From Ignavibacteria bacterium (GTDB taxonomy: Bacteria; Bacteroidota; Ignavibacteria; Tepidaquicellales; Tepidaquicellaceae): a stretch of 64,000 nucleotides of DNA. The position numbers were made by a program, and so were the translations under genes. Location of the stretch: positions 1 through 64,000 of the forward strand of contig JAQTLX010000013.1 of the NCBI GenBank assembly GCA_028714695.1, written 5' to 3'. Under the pieces are notes generated by a model that saw only the letters and a list, made by a program, of their open reading frames with translations, ran no database searches and was not told the origin of the DNA. Positions 16,722 to 24,880 of the stretch are shown in pieces (positions within the stretch are counted from its first letter, which is position 1; every line of letters begins with the position of its first letter).

Positions 16722-17951
16722 TTATTCCCATCTTATTGATTCAACCGGTTTTTGTTTAGATGCTCTTATTGAAGGATACAAGGACGCAAGAAAGCAGAGA
16801 ATCAGCGCTGCCAGAGGAATATAAATAAAATCAGAGAACCTTAGGTCAACGGGCAATGCGTCAAGTTTATAAACGGTTGTATCCAGTTTATATATTTTAA
16901 AGTAAATTTGCATTAGGGAAATACCGATTCCAAGCAAAGAGCCGGCAGTCATTCCTATTACGCCAACGACTAAACCCTCGAACATAAAAATGCGTGTTAT
17001 CATTTTATCTGAAGCGCCGAGTGCTTTTAAAATTCCGATATCTCTTTTTTTCTCTATTACGGTCATAGTAAGCGAGCCAAGAATATTAAAGGATGCAACG
17101 GCGATAATTAGACTTAACACAATGAATGCCACCCATCTTTCAACTTTCAGAATCGAGTAGAAATCTTTATGGAGGTCATACCATGTCATTACATTATATT
17201 TGCTTGTGTCGAGACTGCTTTCGAGTCTGGCTTTAACGGCATCGGATTCGTTTATATTATCAAGTTTCATTTCAATACCGTTGACCGAATTGCCCATCCG
17301 GAATAGAGTTTGTGCATTGGCAATAGATATGTACGAGTATTTCAAATCATAATCACGGTTATCCGAATCAAAAATCCCGCGTACTATAAACTGTTTTGTT
17401 ATAGGCTCAATAAATTGTGTAAGCGAATATTCTAGTCCTACCGGACTTACAACCGTCAATGTGTCTCCGATAAATACTTTAAGGTTGTTAGCGAGTGCAA
17501 ATCCGATAATAATGCTTCCATAGCCGCCCTGATCTTTAAGATCGAATTTTCCGTAATTAGTATATTTTTTAATTCCGGATACTTTATCGATATTATTTTC
17601 GTCTACGCCTTTTACAAGAAGAACTTTATTTACTTCTCTGGTAGCAATCATGCCTTTGTCGAGCGTAAAGGCTGCCGCGTCATTCACACCGTTTCCATGA
17701 ATTGTTTCAAGCATGGATTCATATCCTTCAAACTTCGACGAATTTTTCGATTCTATTCTGATATGCGGGTCGAAACCAATCAATATTGACGTTACTTTTT
17801 TCGAAAAGCCGTTGAATACTGAAAGGACAATAATCATTGCAGCAACGCCAATCGTCACGCCGATTACGGAAATTGCAGAGATAACCGTAATGAAATTAAG
17901 TTTTCTCTTGGAAAATAAATATCGCTTCGCTATAAACAGTTCTACTCTCAT
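16722..17951 (-). CDS. lolE: Lipoprotein-release ABC transporter permease, LolC/LolE type
   Basis: 409 residues with the LolC/E topology: one N-terminal membrane helix (about 20-47, ISAISVIGVTIGVAAMIIVLS), a large periplasmic MacB-like domain (48-270), and three C-terminal helices near 275, 320 and 375. The N-terminal IAKRYLFSKRKLNFITVISAISVIGVTIGVA and C-terminal IEKKRDIGILKALGAS coupling helix are typical. A single permease gene suggests a homodimer (LolF type) unless a paralogue lies elsewhere. Its ATG shares one base with the stop of the upstream gene (TAATG), so translation is probably coupled. Confidence 0.92.
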   Translation of the reverse strand: MRVELFIAKRYLFSKRKLNFITVISAISVIGVTIGVAAMIIVLSVFNGFSKKVTSILIGFDPHIRIESKNSSKFEGYESMLETIHGNGVNDAAAFTLDKGMIATREVNKVLLVKGVDENNIDKVSGIKKYTNYGKFDLKDQGGYGSIIIGFALANNLKVFIGDTLTVVSPVGLEYSLTQFIEPITKQFIVRGIFDSDNRDYDLKYSYISIANAQTLFRMGNSVNGIEMKLDNINESDAVKARLESSLDTSKYNVMTWYDLHKDFYSILKVERWVAFIVLSLIIAVASFNILGSLTMTVIEKKRDIGILKALGASDKMITRIFMFEGLVVGVIGMTAGSLLGIGISLMQIYFKIYKLDTTVYKLDALPVDLRFSDFIYIPLAALILCFLASLYPSIRASKQKPVESIRWE

Positions 17952-18787
17952 TATTCGTCAAATACTATTACTGATTCACGGTATTGTCTTACTTTATTAT
18001 TATCGATTTTTGAAAGTATATACTCATCAAGATCTTTTTTCTTTTTATCGAGGTGTCTGTCGTCTTTAAGTTTTGATATATCGTAACGGACATGCAGTAC
18101 TCTGTTATCCAGTATATGCCTTGAAATACCCGCCGGCAGTTTAACATCCGAGTCCGCAATCTTAACAATCTGTTCTTTTTTAAATCTTGGGAATTCAACC
18201 AGTATGCCTTCTTTACGCGAGTATTTTTTTAAATCAGCAAATCGTATTTCTTCTTCCGACCTGTCGAAAGCATATTTATTGAAATAGAATCTTGTCAGTG
18301 AATTAAGTTCGCATATCATTTTAGAAAATTTTCTGCTCAGGTGAATCAGTAATGTCGATTGATTCTGTATTTCGGATGACAGTACATAGTTAAATCCGCT
18401 GTTGAGAATTCTGTAGCCTGCATTGTATTTTATTTCAGTCCATTCGAGTCCGATTTTTTCGCAGATTGCTTTTATTTCGTCATTACCGATATTATAAATA
18501 AGGTGGTTCCAGTTCCTTAATTTAATTCTTGGATTGTTATAATCAATAATCTGGCATACAATAAGTTTGCAGCCAATTTCTTTCAAAGTGCTCAGTCTGT
18601 TTGCGCCATCGATTAGGAGATATCCTTTTCTCGATTTGCCTACTATTACGGGATTAAGGAGATATTTGCTTCCAGATATCCTGTCGTAAATATTTCTAAG
18701 TCTGTTAAATTCTGTTGTTTCGTGCAATTTAATTTCTTTAATCTTCAGTATGTCGAGATTAAAGAATTTAGTCGTGTAATTTATCAT
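17951..18787 (-). CDS. ParB/Srx-fold protein, SbnI/SerK-like (possible free-serine kinase)
   Basis: 278 residues. The N-terminal half has a ParB/sulfiredoxin-like domain: LDILKIKEIKLHETTEFNRL, NPVIVGKSRKGYLLIDGANRLSTLKEIGCKLIVCQII. The LHE motif and DGANR (DG-H/x-HR in relatives) fit nucleotide-binding and catalytic positions of SerK/SbnI proteins, which phosphorylate free L-serine to O-phosphoserine. The C-terminal part contains VKLPAGISRHILDNRVLHVRY, resembling the LPAGITR...RVL tail of the SbnI group. In classical ParB the helix-turn-helix follows this domain; I do not see one here. Starts by a 4-base ATGA overlap with the clpB-like gene and ends on the lolE start codon. The kinase activity is inference. 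Confidence 0.6.
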   Translation of the reverse strand: MINYTTKFFNLDILKIKEIKLHETTEFNRLRNIYDRISGSKYLLNPVIVGKSRKGYLLIDGANRLSTLKEIGCKLIVCQIIDYNNPRIKLRNWNHLIYNIGNDEIKAICEKIGLEWTEIKYNAGYRILNSGFNYVLSSEIQNQSTLLIHLSRKFSKMICELNSLTRFYFNKYAFDRSEEEIRFADLKKYSRKEGILVEFPRFKKEQIVKIADSDVKLPAGISRHILDNRVLHVRYDISKLKDDRHLDKKKKDLDEYILSKIDNNKVRQYRESVIVFDE

Positions 18788-20115
18788 GCTTTTATAATGT
18801 CAATAACACCTTTATCGTTCACTGTAATTTTTATTGTATCATCGGGTAAGAAAACGCCTTCAAGAATTTTTTCCGAAAGGGGATTGGCAATATATTTCTG
18901 GATAGTTCTTTTTATCGGTCTTGCGCCGTACTGCGTATTGAATCCAAGTTCACCGAGCCAATCTTTAACATCATCATCAATAATAACCGTCATTCCGTTT
19001 CTTTCGATTTTATCCGCGAGATAACTTAATTGAATATCGACGATTTTTCTTATGTCGCTTTTAATAAGCGGTTTGAAAAGAATTATTTCGTCAATGCGGT
19101 TAAGAAATTCGGGTCTTATAGTAACTTTAAGCAAGTCCACAAGTTTAACGCGCATTCTGCCTAATATTTCATCACGGTTATTCTCGTCAAGATTTTGCAA
19201 TTGTTCCTGAATAAGTTGAGAGCCTATATTCGACGTCATTATGATGACTGTATTTTTAAAATTCACGGTTTTACCCTGAGAATCAGTCAATCTTCCTTCA
19301 TCTAGAACCTGAAGCAGGAGATTGAAAATATCCTGATGTGCTTTTTCAATTTCATCCAGCAAAACAACCGAATAAGGTTTGCGTCTTACTGCTTCAGTGA
19401 GGTATCCGCCTTCTTCATATCCGACATAACCCGGAGGAGCGCCGATCAGTCTGCTTGAAGAGAATTTTTCCATATACTCGCTCATATCAATTCTTATAAT
19501 TGCGTGTTCATCGTCAAACAGGAATTCTGCGACTGCTCTTGCCAGTTCCGTTTTACCGACACCAGTAGTTCCCATGAAGAGGAATGAGCCGATAGGTCTG
19601 TTCTCGTCCTGAAGGCCTGCTCTTGTCCTTCTGACGGCATTTGAAATAGCAAAGACAGCATCTTCCTGTCCGATAACTCTTTTAGACAATATTTCTTCCA
19701 TTTTAAGAAGTCTGGATCTTTCGCTTTGCAGCATTTTATTCACGGGAATTCCCGTCCATTTGGAAACAACGCCTGCAATATCTTCGGCATCAACTTCTTC
19801 CTTCAGCATCTTACGGTTTTTTTGAATTTCCGCAAGGCGTTCGGATTTTTGCATTATTTCCTTTTCGAAGGAGGGAATTTTTCCGTATCGCAATTCAGCG
19901 ACCTCTGCGAGTCGGCTTTCTCTTTCCAGTTTATCCGCTTCGAGTTTTGATTTTTCCGATTGTTCTTTTAATTCCCTGATTGATTTAATCAGTTCCTTTT
20001 CAAGGTTCCAGTGGGAGATAAGCAAATCCCTTTCGGATTTTAGTTCGGAAAGTTCTTTCTCGATTTCCGAAATCCGTTCTTTAGTCGATTTAATATTTAA
20101 ATCTCTGTCCGGCAT
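18784..20115 (-). CDS. clpB: N-terminally truncated ClpB: partial M domain plus second AAA+ ring
   Basis: 443 residues against about 860 for full ClpB. It begins MPDRDLNIKSTKERISEIEKEL, joining the family inside the coiled-coil M domain, continues with LRYGKIPSFEKEI and VSKWTGIPVNKML, then a complete NBD2: Walker A GTTGVGKT 182-189, pore loop GYVG 229-232, Walker B VVLLDE 250-255, sensor 1 TSNIGS, sensor 2 region YGARPIKRTI, and the C-terminal domain to the normal end. The N domain and whole NBD1 are absent; the pyrB stop is ten bases upstream and stop codons block any extension. All NBD2 motifs look intact. It is either a rearranged remnant or a real single-ring protein. The gene overlaps the next by ATGA. 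Confidence 0.9.
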   Translation of the reverse strand: MPDRDLNIKSTKERISEIEKELSELKSERDLLISHWNLEKELIKSIRELKEQSEKSKLEADKLERESRLAEVAELRYGKIPSFEKEIMQKSERLAEIQKNRKMLKEEVDAEDIAGVVSKWTGIPVNKMLQSERSRLLKMEEILSKRVIGQEDAVFAISNAVRRTRAGLQDENRPIGSFLFMGTTGVGKTELARAVAEFLFDDEHAIIRIDMSEYMEKFSSSRLIGAPPGYVGYEEGGYLTEAVRRKPYSVVLLDEIEKAHQDIFNLLLQVLDEGRLTDSQGKTVNFKNTVIIMTSNIGSQLIQEQLQNLDENNRDEILGRMRVKLVDLLKVTIRPEFLNRIDEIILFKPLIKSDIRKIVDIQLSYLADKIERNGMTVIIDDDVKDWLGELGFNTQYGARPIKRTIQKYIANPLSEKILEGVFLPDDTIKITVNDKGVIDIIKA

Positions 20116-20125
20116 ACGTGAAAAT

Positions 20126-21208
20126 CTAAATATTCAAAATTTTATCTTCAATGCCGAATAAATAAGCAATTAAAGCCGCGCGTATCCACATTCCGTTTCT
20201 TTCCTGTCTCCAATATTTTGCTCTAGGGTCGTTATCAATTTCAACATCCAGTTCCTGTCTTCTTGGCAGCGGGTGCATTATGATTGCATCTTTTTTCAAT
20301 AATTTCAGATGTTTCTGATTAAGATGAAATTTAGTATAATCAATATCTTTAGATTCTCCGTTAATATCGTATTCGTCCTGAATTCTTGTCATATAAACGG
20401 CATCTGCTTCTTTGAGTGATTTTTCAAGATCGGCAGATTCCTTAAACGGAATCTTGTGCTTTTTCAGAAATACTTTTATTTCATTTCCGATGCGCAGATA
20501 TTCGGGTGATACATAAATAAGTTTGACGCCTTTATAATTTTTCAAAAGATAGGAAAGTGATCTTACAGTTCTGCCTCTGAGCAGGTCACCGACCATAACG
20601 ATAGTTTTATTATTTATGCCGCCTCTTTCCGCGAATGAAATATCCAGAGTATATAAATCGAGCAATGCCTGAGTGGGGTGCTGGTCTTTTCCCGATCCGC
20701 CGTTTATAATGCTGATGGGGCGTTTAATTTTATTGAGCATCCATGCTGCTTTTTCCGCCATACCTTCTTCAAAGTGTCTCATAATAATAATGTCGGCATA
20801 CGAACTGAAAGTACGGATAGTGTCTTCTGCTGATTCACCTTTAATTTCGGACGATGTTGAAGTTGAGCGAATTTCACTAACTTTAAGACCGAGTATATAG
20901 CATGCGCTCTGGAACGATACAAATGTACGGGTTGACGGCTGTACGAAATAAAGCATTGCTCTTTTATGAGAGAGCAGTGTTTGCAGCCAGTCAAGACCTT
21001 CTTTTGCTTTTGCAATTTTTCTGATTTTATTTGCTGTGGCAAAAAGATTGCTTATGATTTCGGGAGTTAATTGCTGGGAAAAAAGCATATCGAAGAGTCT
21101 CCCGTTTTTTTCAAAATATTTCAATTTATTGTTTAACGGTGTTTTATAAAACTCTTCCCAATTTATACTTTTTAATTTTTCGATTTTTTTCGATTCAACT
21201 TTTTTCAT
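20126..21208 (-). CDS. pyrB: Aspartate carbamoyltransferase catalytic subunit
   Basis: 360 residues, about 45 longer than typical catalytic chains because of an N-terminal extension (LKSINWEEFYKTPLNNKLKYF). The carbamoyl-phosphate loop is PSTRTFVSFQSA (PSTRT at 91-95), followed by STSSEIKGESAEDTIRTFSSYADIIIMRH, the HPTQALLDLYT motif, and the aspartate-side loop HPLPRRQELDVEIDNDPRAKY with YWRQERNGMWIRAALIA. HPLPR with the following acidic residues supports aspartate rather than ornithine as substrate. It condenses carbamoyl phosphate and aspartate in pyrimidine synthesis. Lies 23 bases after arcC; no pyrI-type regulatory subunit is visible. Confidence 0.88.
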   Translation of the reverse strand: MKKVESKKIEKLKSINWEEFYKTPLNNKLKYFEKNGRLFDMLFSQQLTPEIISNLFATANKIRKIAKAKEGLDWLQTLLSHKRAMLYFVQPSTRTFVSFQSACYILGLKVSEIRSTSTSSEIKGESAEDTIRTFSSYADIIIMRHFEEGMAEKAAWMLNKIKRPISIINGGSGKDQHPTQALLDLYTLDISFAERGGINNKTIVMVGDLLRGRTVRSLSYLLKNYKGVKLIYVSPEYLRIGNEIKVFLKKHKIPFKESADLEKSLKEADAVYMTRIQDEYDINGESKDIDYTKFHLNQKHLKLLKKDAIIMHPLPRRQELDVEIDNDPRAKYWRQERNGMWIRAALIAYLFGIEDKILNI

Positions 21209-21231
21209 ATAAAATTTTTAAGTTTTAATTT

Positions 21232-22188
21232 CTATAAGTGTATTAATGTGCCGGCTTTTCCTTCGAGCGAATCAACCAGTTTTGTAATATGTGTGATGAT
21301 TGCATGATTTCCTGTTGCCGATACGAATTCAATAACGGACTGAACTTTCGGGCCCATACTGCCTGCCGTAAAATGACCCTGGTCGTAGTAAGTAGTGGCT
21401 TCATCAAGATTCAAATCAGTCAGTTTTATTTCATTCGGTTGTCTGAAATTTATATAGCATTGTTCCACATTTGTAAGTATAACAAATTTATCGGCTTTAA
21501 GGTCGATAGCAAGTTGTGCGGAAGCAAGGTCTTTGTCAATAACCGCTTCGACACCTGCAATGTCATTATTCTTATCGTGATAAACCGGAATACCTCCGCC
21601 GCCGACTGATATAACTATGTATCCGTCTTTAGTAAGGTCGGATATTATTTGCGTCTGAATTACTTTTATAGGTTTTGGCGAAGCGACTACTCTTCTGAAT
21701 CCTTTACCCGCGGGATCTTCTTTGAATTTCCAGTTCTTAATTTTAAGGATTTCCCGTGTCTGATCGGCTGAATAGTATGGTCCGACAGGTTTCGATGGTT
21801 TTTCGAATGCCGGGTCTTTTTCATCGACCAGCACTTGAGTTAGCATTGCAATAGTGCTTTTCTTGATATTGTGTTTCTCAAAAGCATTTTGAATGGCTTT
21901 TTGAAGTATATAACCGATTTCACCCTGAGTTTCCGCGACGCAGACATCGAGTGGCATTGGCGGAACTTTAGAGGAACCTTCTTCCTGCTGAATAAGGAGA
22001 TTACCGACCTGCGGACCGTTGCCATGAGTAAGAATAACATCATAAACGGTTGAATTGAAAAGCGGAATTAACTGCTCAGCGGTATCTGCGGCAGCGGCTT
22101 CTCTTTCTTCGATAGTTCCCTTTGATTTTGAATCCAGTAAAGCATTTCCTCCGAGTGCAATAACAAGGAGTTTCTTTTTATCCGTCAT
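21232..22188 (-). CDS. arcC: Carbamate kinase
   Basis: 318 residues, amino-acid-kinase fold. Key segments are LVIALGGNALL (phosphate-binding GGNA), ILTHGNGPQVGNLL, VSVGGGGIPVYHDKNNDIAGVEAVIDKDLASAQLAIDLKADKFVILTNVEQCYINF, and FTAGSMGPKVQSVIEF near the C-terminus. It interconverts ATP plus carbamate and ADP plus carbamoyl phosphate, normally in the ATP-forming direction of arginine deiminase or purine breakdown. Here it is followed by pyrB with a 23-base gap, so carbamoyl phosphate could pass to or from carbamoyl-aspartate. No arginine deiminase or ornithine transcarbamylase gene is nearby. First gene of the minus-strand operon. Confidence 0.95.
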   Translation of the reverse strand: MTDKKKLLVIALGGNALLDSKSKGTIEEREAAAADTAEQLIPLFNSTVYDVILTHGNGPQVGNLLIQQEEGSSKVPPMPLDVCVAETQGEIGYILQKAIQNAFEKHNIKKSTIAMLTQVLVDEKDPAFEKPSKPVGPYYSADQTREILKIKNWKFKEDPAGKGFRRVVASPKPIKVIQTQIISDLTKDGYIVISVGGGGIPVYHDKNNDIAGVEAVIDKDLASAQLAIDLKADKFVILTNVEQCYINFRQPNEIKLTDLNLDEATTYYDQGHFTAGSMGPKVQSVIEFVSATGNHAIITHITKLVDSLEGKAGTLIHL

Positions 22189-22366
22189 AAATCCGATTTG
22201 TGAAATAATTTATATAAAAAACAAAATTAACGATTTAAACTTCATTACTCAATTCAGATATAAGCCTTTTTTGACTATTATAGCCCCTTAATTTAAAAAA
22301 GGAACTATTTCGATTTATTCTTGTATAAAATAGTAGAAATGGATATTTTTAAGAAAATACAAAAAC

Positions 22367-23203
22367 GTGAAAAAAAATAGACACATAGCATATATTACAT
22401 TTTTTACAGCAGTGATGTTTATATCAGTTTCTATTTTTTACAGTTGCGGTGCAAATCTTTTTTCAACATCTGAAGATATAAAACTGGGAGAAGATCTGGA
22501 CCGGGAAATTCAAAACAGTCCGAAAGAATATCCCTTGCTGCAGAACAGACCGGAAATTACGGATTATGTGACCGGTATAGGGAAGTACATTTTAAATTCA
22601 TCGCCTAAAATTCAATATAAGAATGTATTTCCGTATAAATTTCAGGTTATAAATGATACGGTTATAAACGCTTTCTGTACTCCCGGCGGATTTGTTTACG
22701 TCTATACGGGTCTCATGAAGTTCATCGATAACGAAGCAACGCTTGCGGGAGTTATCGCACATGAAATTGCACATGCGGAAAGAAGGCACATGACTCAAAG
22801 GCTGACTTCCTATTACGGAGTAAGTTTTCTAATGAATCTTGTTTTGGGCAGCAATCCGAACACAGCCGCAGAAATAGCGGCGAATTTATTTGCCGGACTG
22901 GGTTTTCTGGCAAACAGCCGTTCAGACGAAGAAGAAGCGGACGATTATTCGATTAAGTATTTAATGACATCCAAATATTATCCGGGCGCGATAGAGTTCT
23001 TTTTCGATAAGATTCTTGCTGAGCAGAAGAAAAAGAATCAGGTTGGAGGCAGTTTAGACAGGCTTCTCTCCACTCATCCATTGCCGCAAGACAGGATGGA
23101 CAATGTTAAAGAGCAGTTGAAAATGAATAAAATAAAAGTTGATTCGACGAGAGGAATTTATGCGGATGAATATCAAATTTTTAAAACTAAATTAACCAGG
23201 TAA
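22367..23203 (+). CDS. M48-family zinc metalloprotease, putative lipoprotein
   Basis: 278 residues from a GTG start (22367). The N-terminal hydrophobic segment ends IFYSCG, a lipobox-like site with Cys27. HEIAHAERRH has the zinc ligands at 132-136 plus a downstream Glu in SDEEEADDYSIKYL, the M48 pattern of BepA/YcaL/LoiP-type periplasmic proteases. THPLPQDRMDNVKEQL is the usual C-terminal signature. Members degrade or help fold outer-membrane proteins. It is divergent from arcC and is followed four bases later by a small secreted protein. Confidence 0.9.
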   Translation: MKKNRHIAYITFFTAVMFISVSIFYSCGANLFSTSEDIKLGEDLDREIQNSPKEYPLLQNRPEITDYVTGIGKYILNSSPKIQYKNVFPYKFQVINDTVINAFCTPGGFVYVYTGLMKFIDNEATLAGVIAHEIAHAERRHMTQRLTSYYGVSFLMNLVLGSNPNTAAEIAANLFAGLGFLANSRSDEEEADDYSIKYLMTSKYYPGAIEFFFDKILAEQKKKNQVGGSLDRLLSTHPLPQDRMDNVKEQLKMNKIKVDSTRGIYADEYQIFKTKLTR

Positions 23204-23206
23204 AAG

Positions 23207-23725
23207 ATGAAAAACTTTATAATAACAGTACTGATATTATTTATTTCCACAACGATTTTTGCACAGAGCGGTAAAACCACATCTGACAAGAACTATAATT
23301 TTTCAATTACGGTGACGAAGAACTGGACGATGAGAAATACGGTTGAAACGAACAAGAAAGACGTAATTACATATAGTTTTGACAAGAACGACGGCAAGGT
23401 TACTTTATCGCTTATTGCTTTTAAATTTGCGAATGCAAGAAATCTGGATGATTTCATCTATACACTTGAAAAGGATTTCAATCTGAACATTCCGGAAAAG
23501 ACAGGCGGATACACAGAACTAAATGGTGATAAGTACACCGGCAAATCAGGGGAGTACAAGGACAACGATTCGTATGAGAAGATTTATTATTACTCAACGG
23601 CAACAGATATTTCAGGCGAGTATTTCTGTTACATGGTAAGGTTTATAGTGGATGCGAAAGCAAATTTGAACGATGCAAAAAGCGATATTAATACTATAGC
23701 GGACAGTTTTAAAATAAAATTCTAA
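23207..23725 (+). CDS. Small secreted protein, PsbP/Mog1-like shape, function unknown
   Basis: 172 residues. Residues 1-20 form a signal peptide ending IFAQ. The mature part starts KNYNFSITVTKNWTMRN, contains alternating beta strands with VTLSLIAFKF, NLDDFIYTLEKDF and SGEYFCYMVRFIVDAKANLNDAKSDINTIADSFKIKF. The order (strand, WxM/W, long helix, final helix leading to a strand ending SFK) is that of PsbP/Mog1-like or DUF1795 domains, which are ligand-free scaffolds in many lineages. I do not recognise a closer family. Sits four bases after the M48 protease and its 3' end nearly abuts a convergent gene. Confidence 0.75.
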   Translation: MKNFIITVLILFISTTIFAQSGKTTSDKNYNFSITVTKNWTMRNTVETNKKDVITYSFDKNDGKVTLSLIAFKFANARNLDDFIYTLEKDFNLNIPEKTGGYTELNGDKYTGKSGEYKDNDSYEKIYYYSTATDISGEYFCYMVRFIVDAKANLNDAKSDINTIADSFKIKF

Positions 23726-23728
23726 TAT

Positions 23729-24370
23729 TTATTTCAGGAAAGGGTTATTCTCTTTCTCGAAACCAACGGTTGTAGATTCCATATGTCCCGGATACAGGGT
23801 CACGTCATCATCCATTGAATCAAATATTTTTGTTTTTATTGATTTAATAAGTGTATCATAATCGCCGCCCGGCAAATCGGTTCTGCCGATTGATAGTTTG
23901 AAAATCGTATCGCCGCAGAAGACAATTTTTTCTGAAAAATCGGCAATACATATTCCGCCGGGAGAATGACCGGGCGTATGAATTATTTTCAATTCATTGC
24001 TGCCTAATTTCAAGATACATTTCTCATTGAGTGAATCATCGGGAGCAGGAAGTTCATTAATTTTTATACCGTAAAGGAGACCCTGTTCAGGCGCTCTTTT
24101 ATAAAGGGAAAGGTCATCGTTGTGGATTAAAATCGGAACGCGGAATTGTTCATCCGCAAAGGCATTTCCGAGAACGTGGTCTATATGCCCGTGAGTATTA
24201 ACTATATATTTAATTTTGATGTTGTTATTGTTCAGAAAGTTTATCAATTCATCCTGTTCGTATATGGTATAAAATCCGGGGTCGATAATCATACCTTCAT
24301 GAGTATTTTCGCAGTAATAGACGTAACTATTCATCCGGAAGGGATTGACGACAAAAGTTTTGGTTCTCAT
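23729..24370 (-). CDS. Metallo-beta-lactamase-fold hydrolase, glyoxalase II-like
   Basis: 213-residue cytoplasmic hydrolase. It has the THGHIDH metal motif at 59-65, HTPGHSPGGICI, VFCGDTIFKLSIGRTDLPGGDYDTLIKSI, and a final LYPGHMESTTVGFEKENNPFL, the standard layout of YcbL/GloB-type enzymes that hydrolyse thioesters such as S-lactoylglutathione or related substrates. The short length and missing C-terminal helical domain favour the YcbL-like group over classical GloB. Substrate not assigned. Convergent with the preceding gene, divergent from smpB. Confidence 0.88.
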   Translation of the reverse strand: MRTKTFVVNPFRMNSYVYYCENTHEGMIIDPGFYTIYEQDELINFLNNNNIKIKYIVNTHGHIDHVLGNAFADEQFRVPILIHNDDLSLYKRAPEQGLLYGIKINELPAPDDSLNEKCILKLGSNELKIIHTPGHSPGGICIADFSEKIVFCGDTIFKLSIGRTDLPGGDYDTLIKSIKTKIFDSMDDDVTLYPGHMESTTVGFEKENNPFLK

Positions 24371-24429
24371 TGATTATTAAATTGATTTTACTTGAGTTAT
24401 TAAATAATTTTAAGACTTTTAAGTTTCAT

Positions 24430-24879
24430 TTGACAGATAAAGATAAAATAAAAATAATTGCTACAAATCGTAAGGCTAATTTTCAATACGAGATACTTAG
24501 CCGTATTGAAGCGGGCATAGTATTGAAAGGAACGGAAGTGAAGTCGCTTCGTGCATCCAAAGTGAATATGGGGGATGCATACGGGAAATTCATAAAAGAC
24601 GAATTATGGCTTATGAATGCTCATATAAGCGAATATACTTTCGGTAATCTGAACAATCACGACCCTTTGAGGAAGAGAAAATTATTATTAAACAAGCGTG
24701 AACTTAAAAAATTAAAATCGCAACTTGAGGAAAAAGGATTAACATTAGTCGCAACAAAAATATATTTTAACAATTCGCTGATAAAGGTTGAGATAGCAGT
24801 AGCCCGCGGGAAAAAATTATATGATAAGCGGGAAGCCGTTAAGAAGCGAGAGACAGAAAGGAAATTAAAAAATTACTGA
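24430..24879 (+). CDS. smpB: SsrA-binding protein SmpB
   Basis: 149 residues when started at the TTG codon 24430 (TDKDKIKIIATNRKAN), matching usual SmpB length; an in-frame TTG at 24370 would add 20 residues that do not look like SmpB. IIATNRKANFQYEILSRIEAGIVLKGTEVKSLRASKVNMGDAY and NNHDPLRKRKLLLNKREL are family hallmarks, with a basic C-terminal tail YDKREAVKKRETERKLK. It binds tmRNA and delivers it to stalled ribosomes for trans-translation. The tmRNA gene was not seen in the window. One base separates its stop from tyrS. Confidence 0.95.
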   Translation: MTDKDKIKIIATNRKANFQYEILSRIEAGIVLKGTEVKSLRASKVNMGDAYGKFIKDELWLMNAHISEYTFGNLNNHDPLRKRKLLLNKRELKKLKSQLEEKGLTLVATKIYFNNSLIKVEIAVARGKKLYDKREAVKKRETERKLKNY

Positions 24880-24880
24880 T

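Noticed and set aside
17951-18787. Chromosome-partition ParB next to an origin
   Set aside because: No parA, no parS-like palindromes, no origin features, and the C-terminal half lacks a visible helix-turn-helix.
18784-20250. Frameshift explanation for the short clpB
   Set aside because: DNA upstream of the start encodes the pyrB C-terminus, and no NBD1-like sequence appears in any frame there, so a simple frameshift cannot restore full ClpB.
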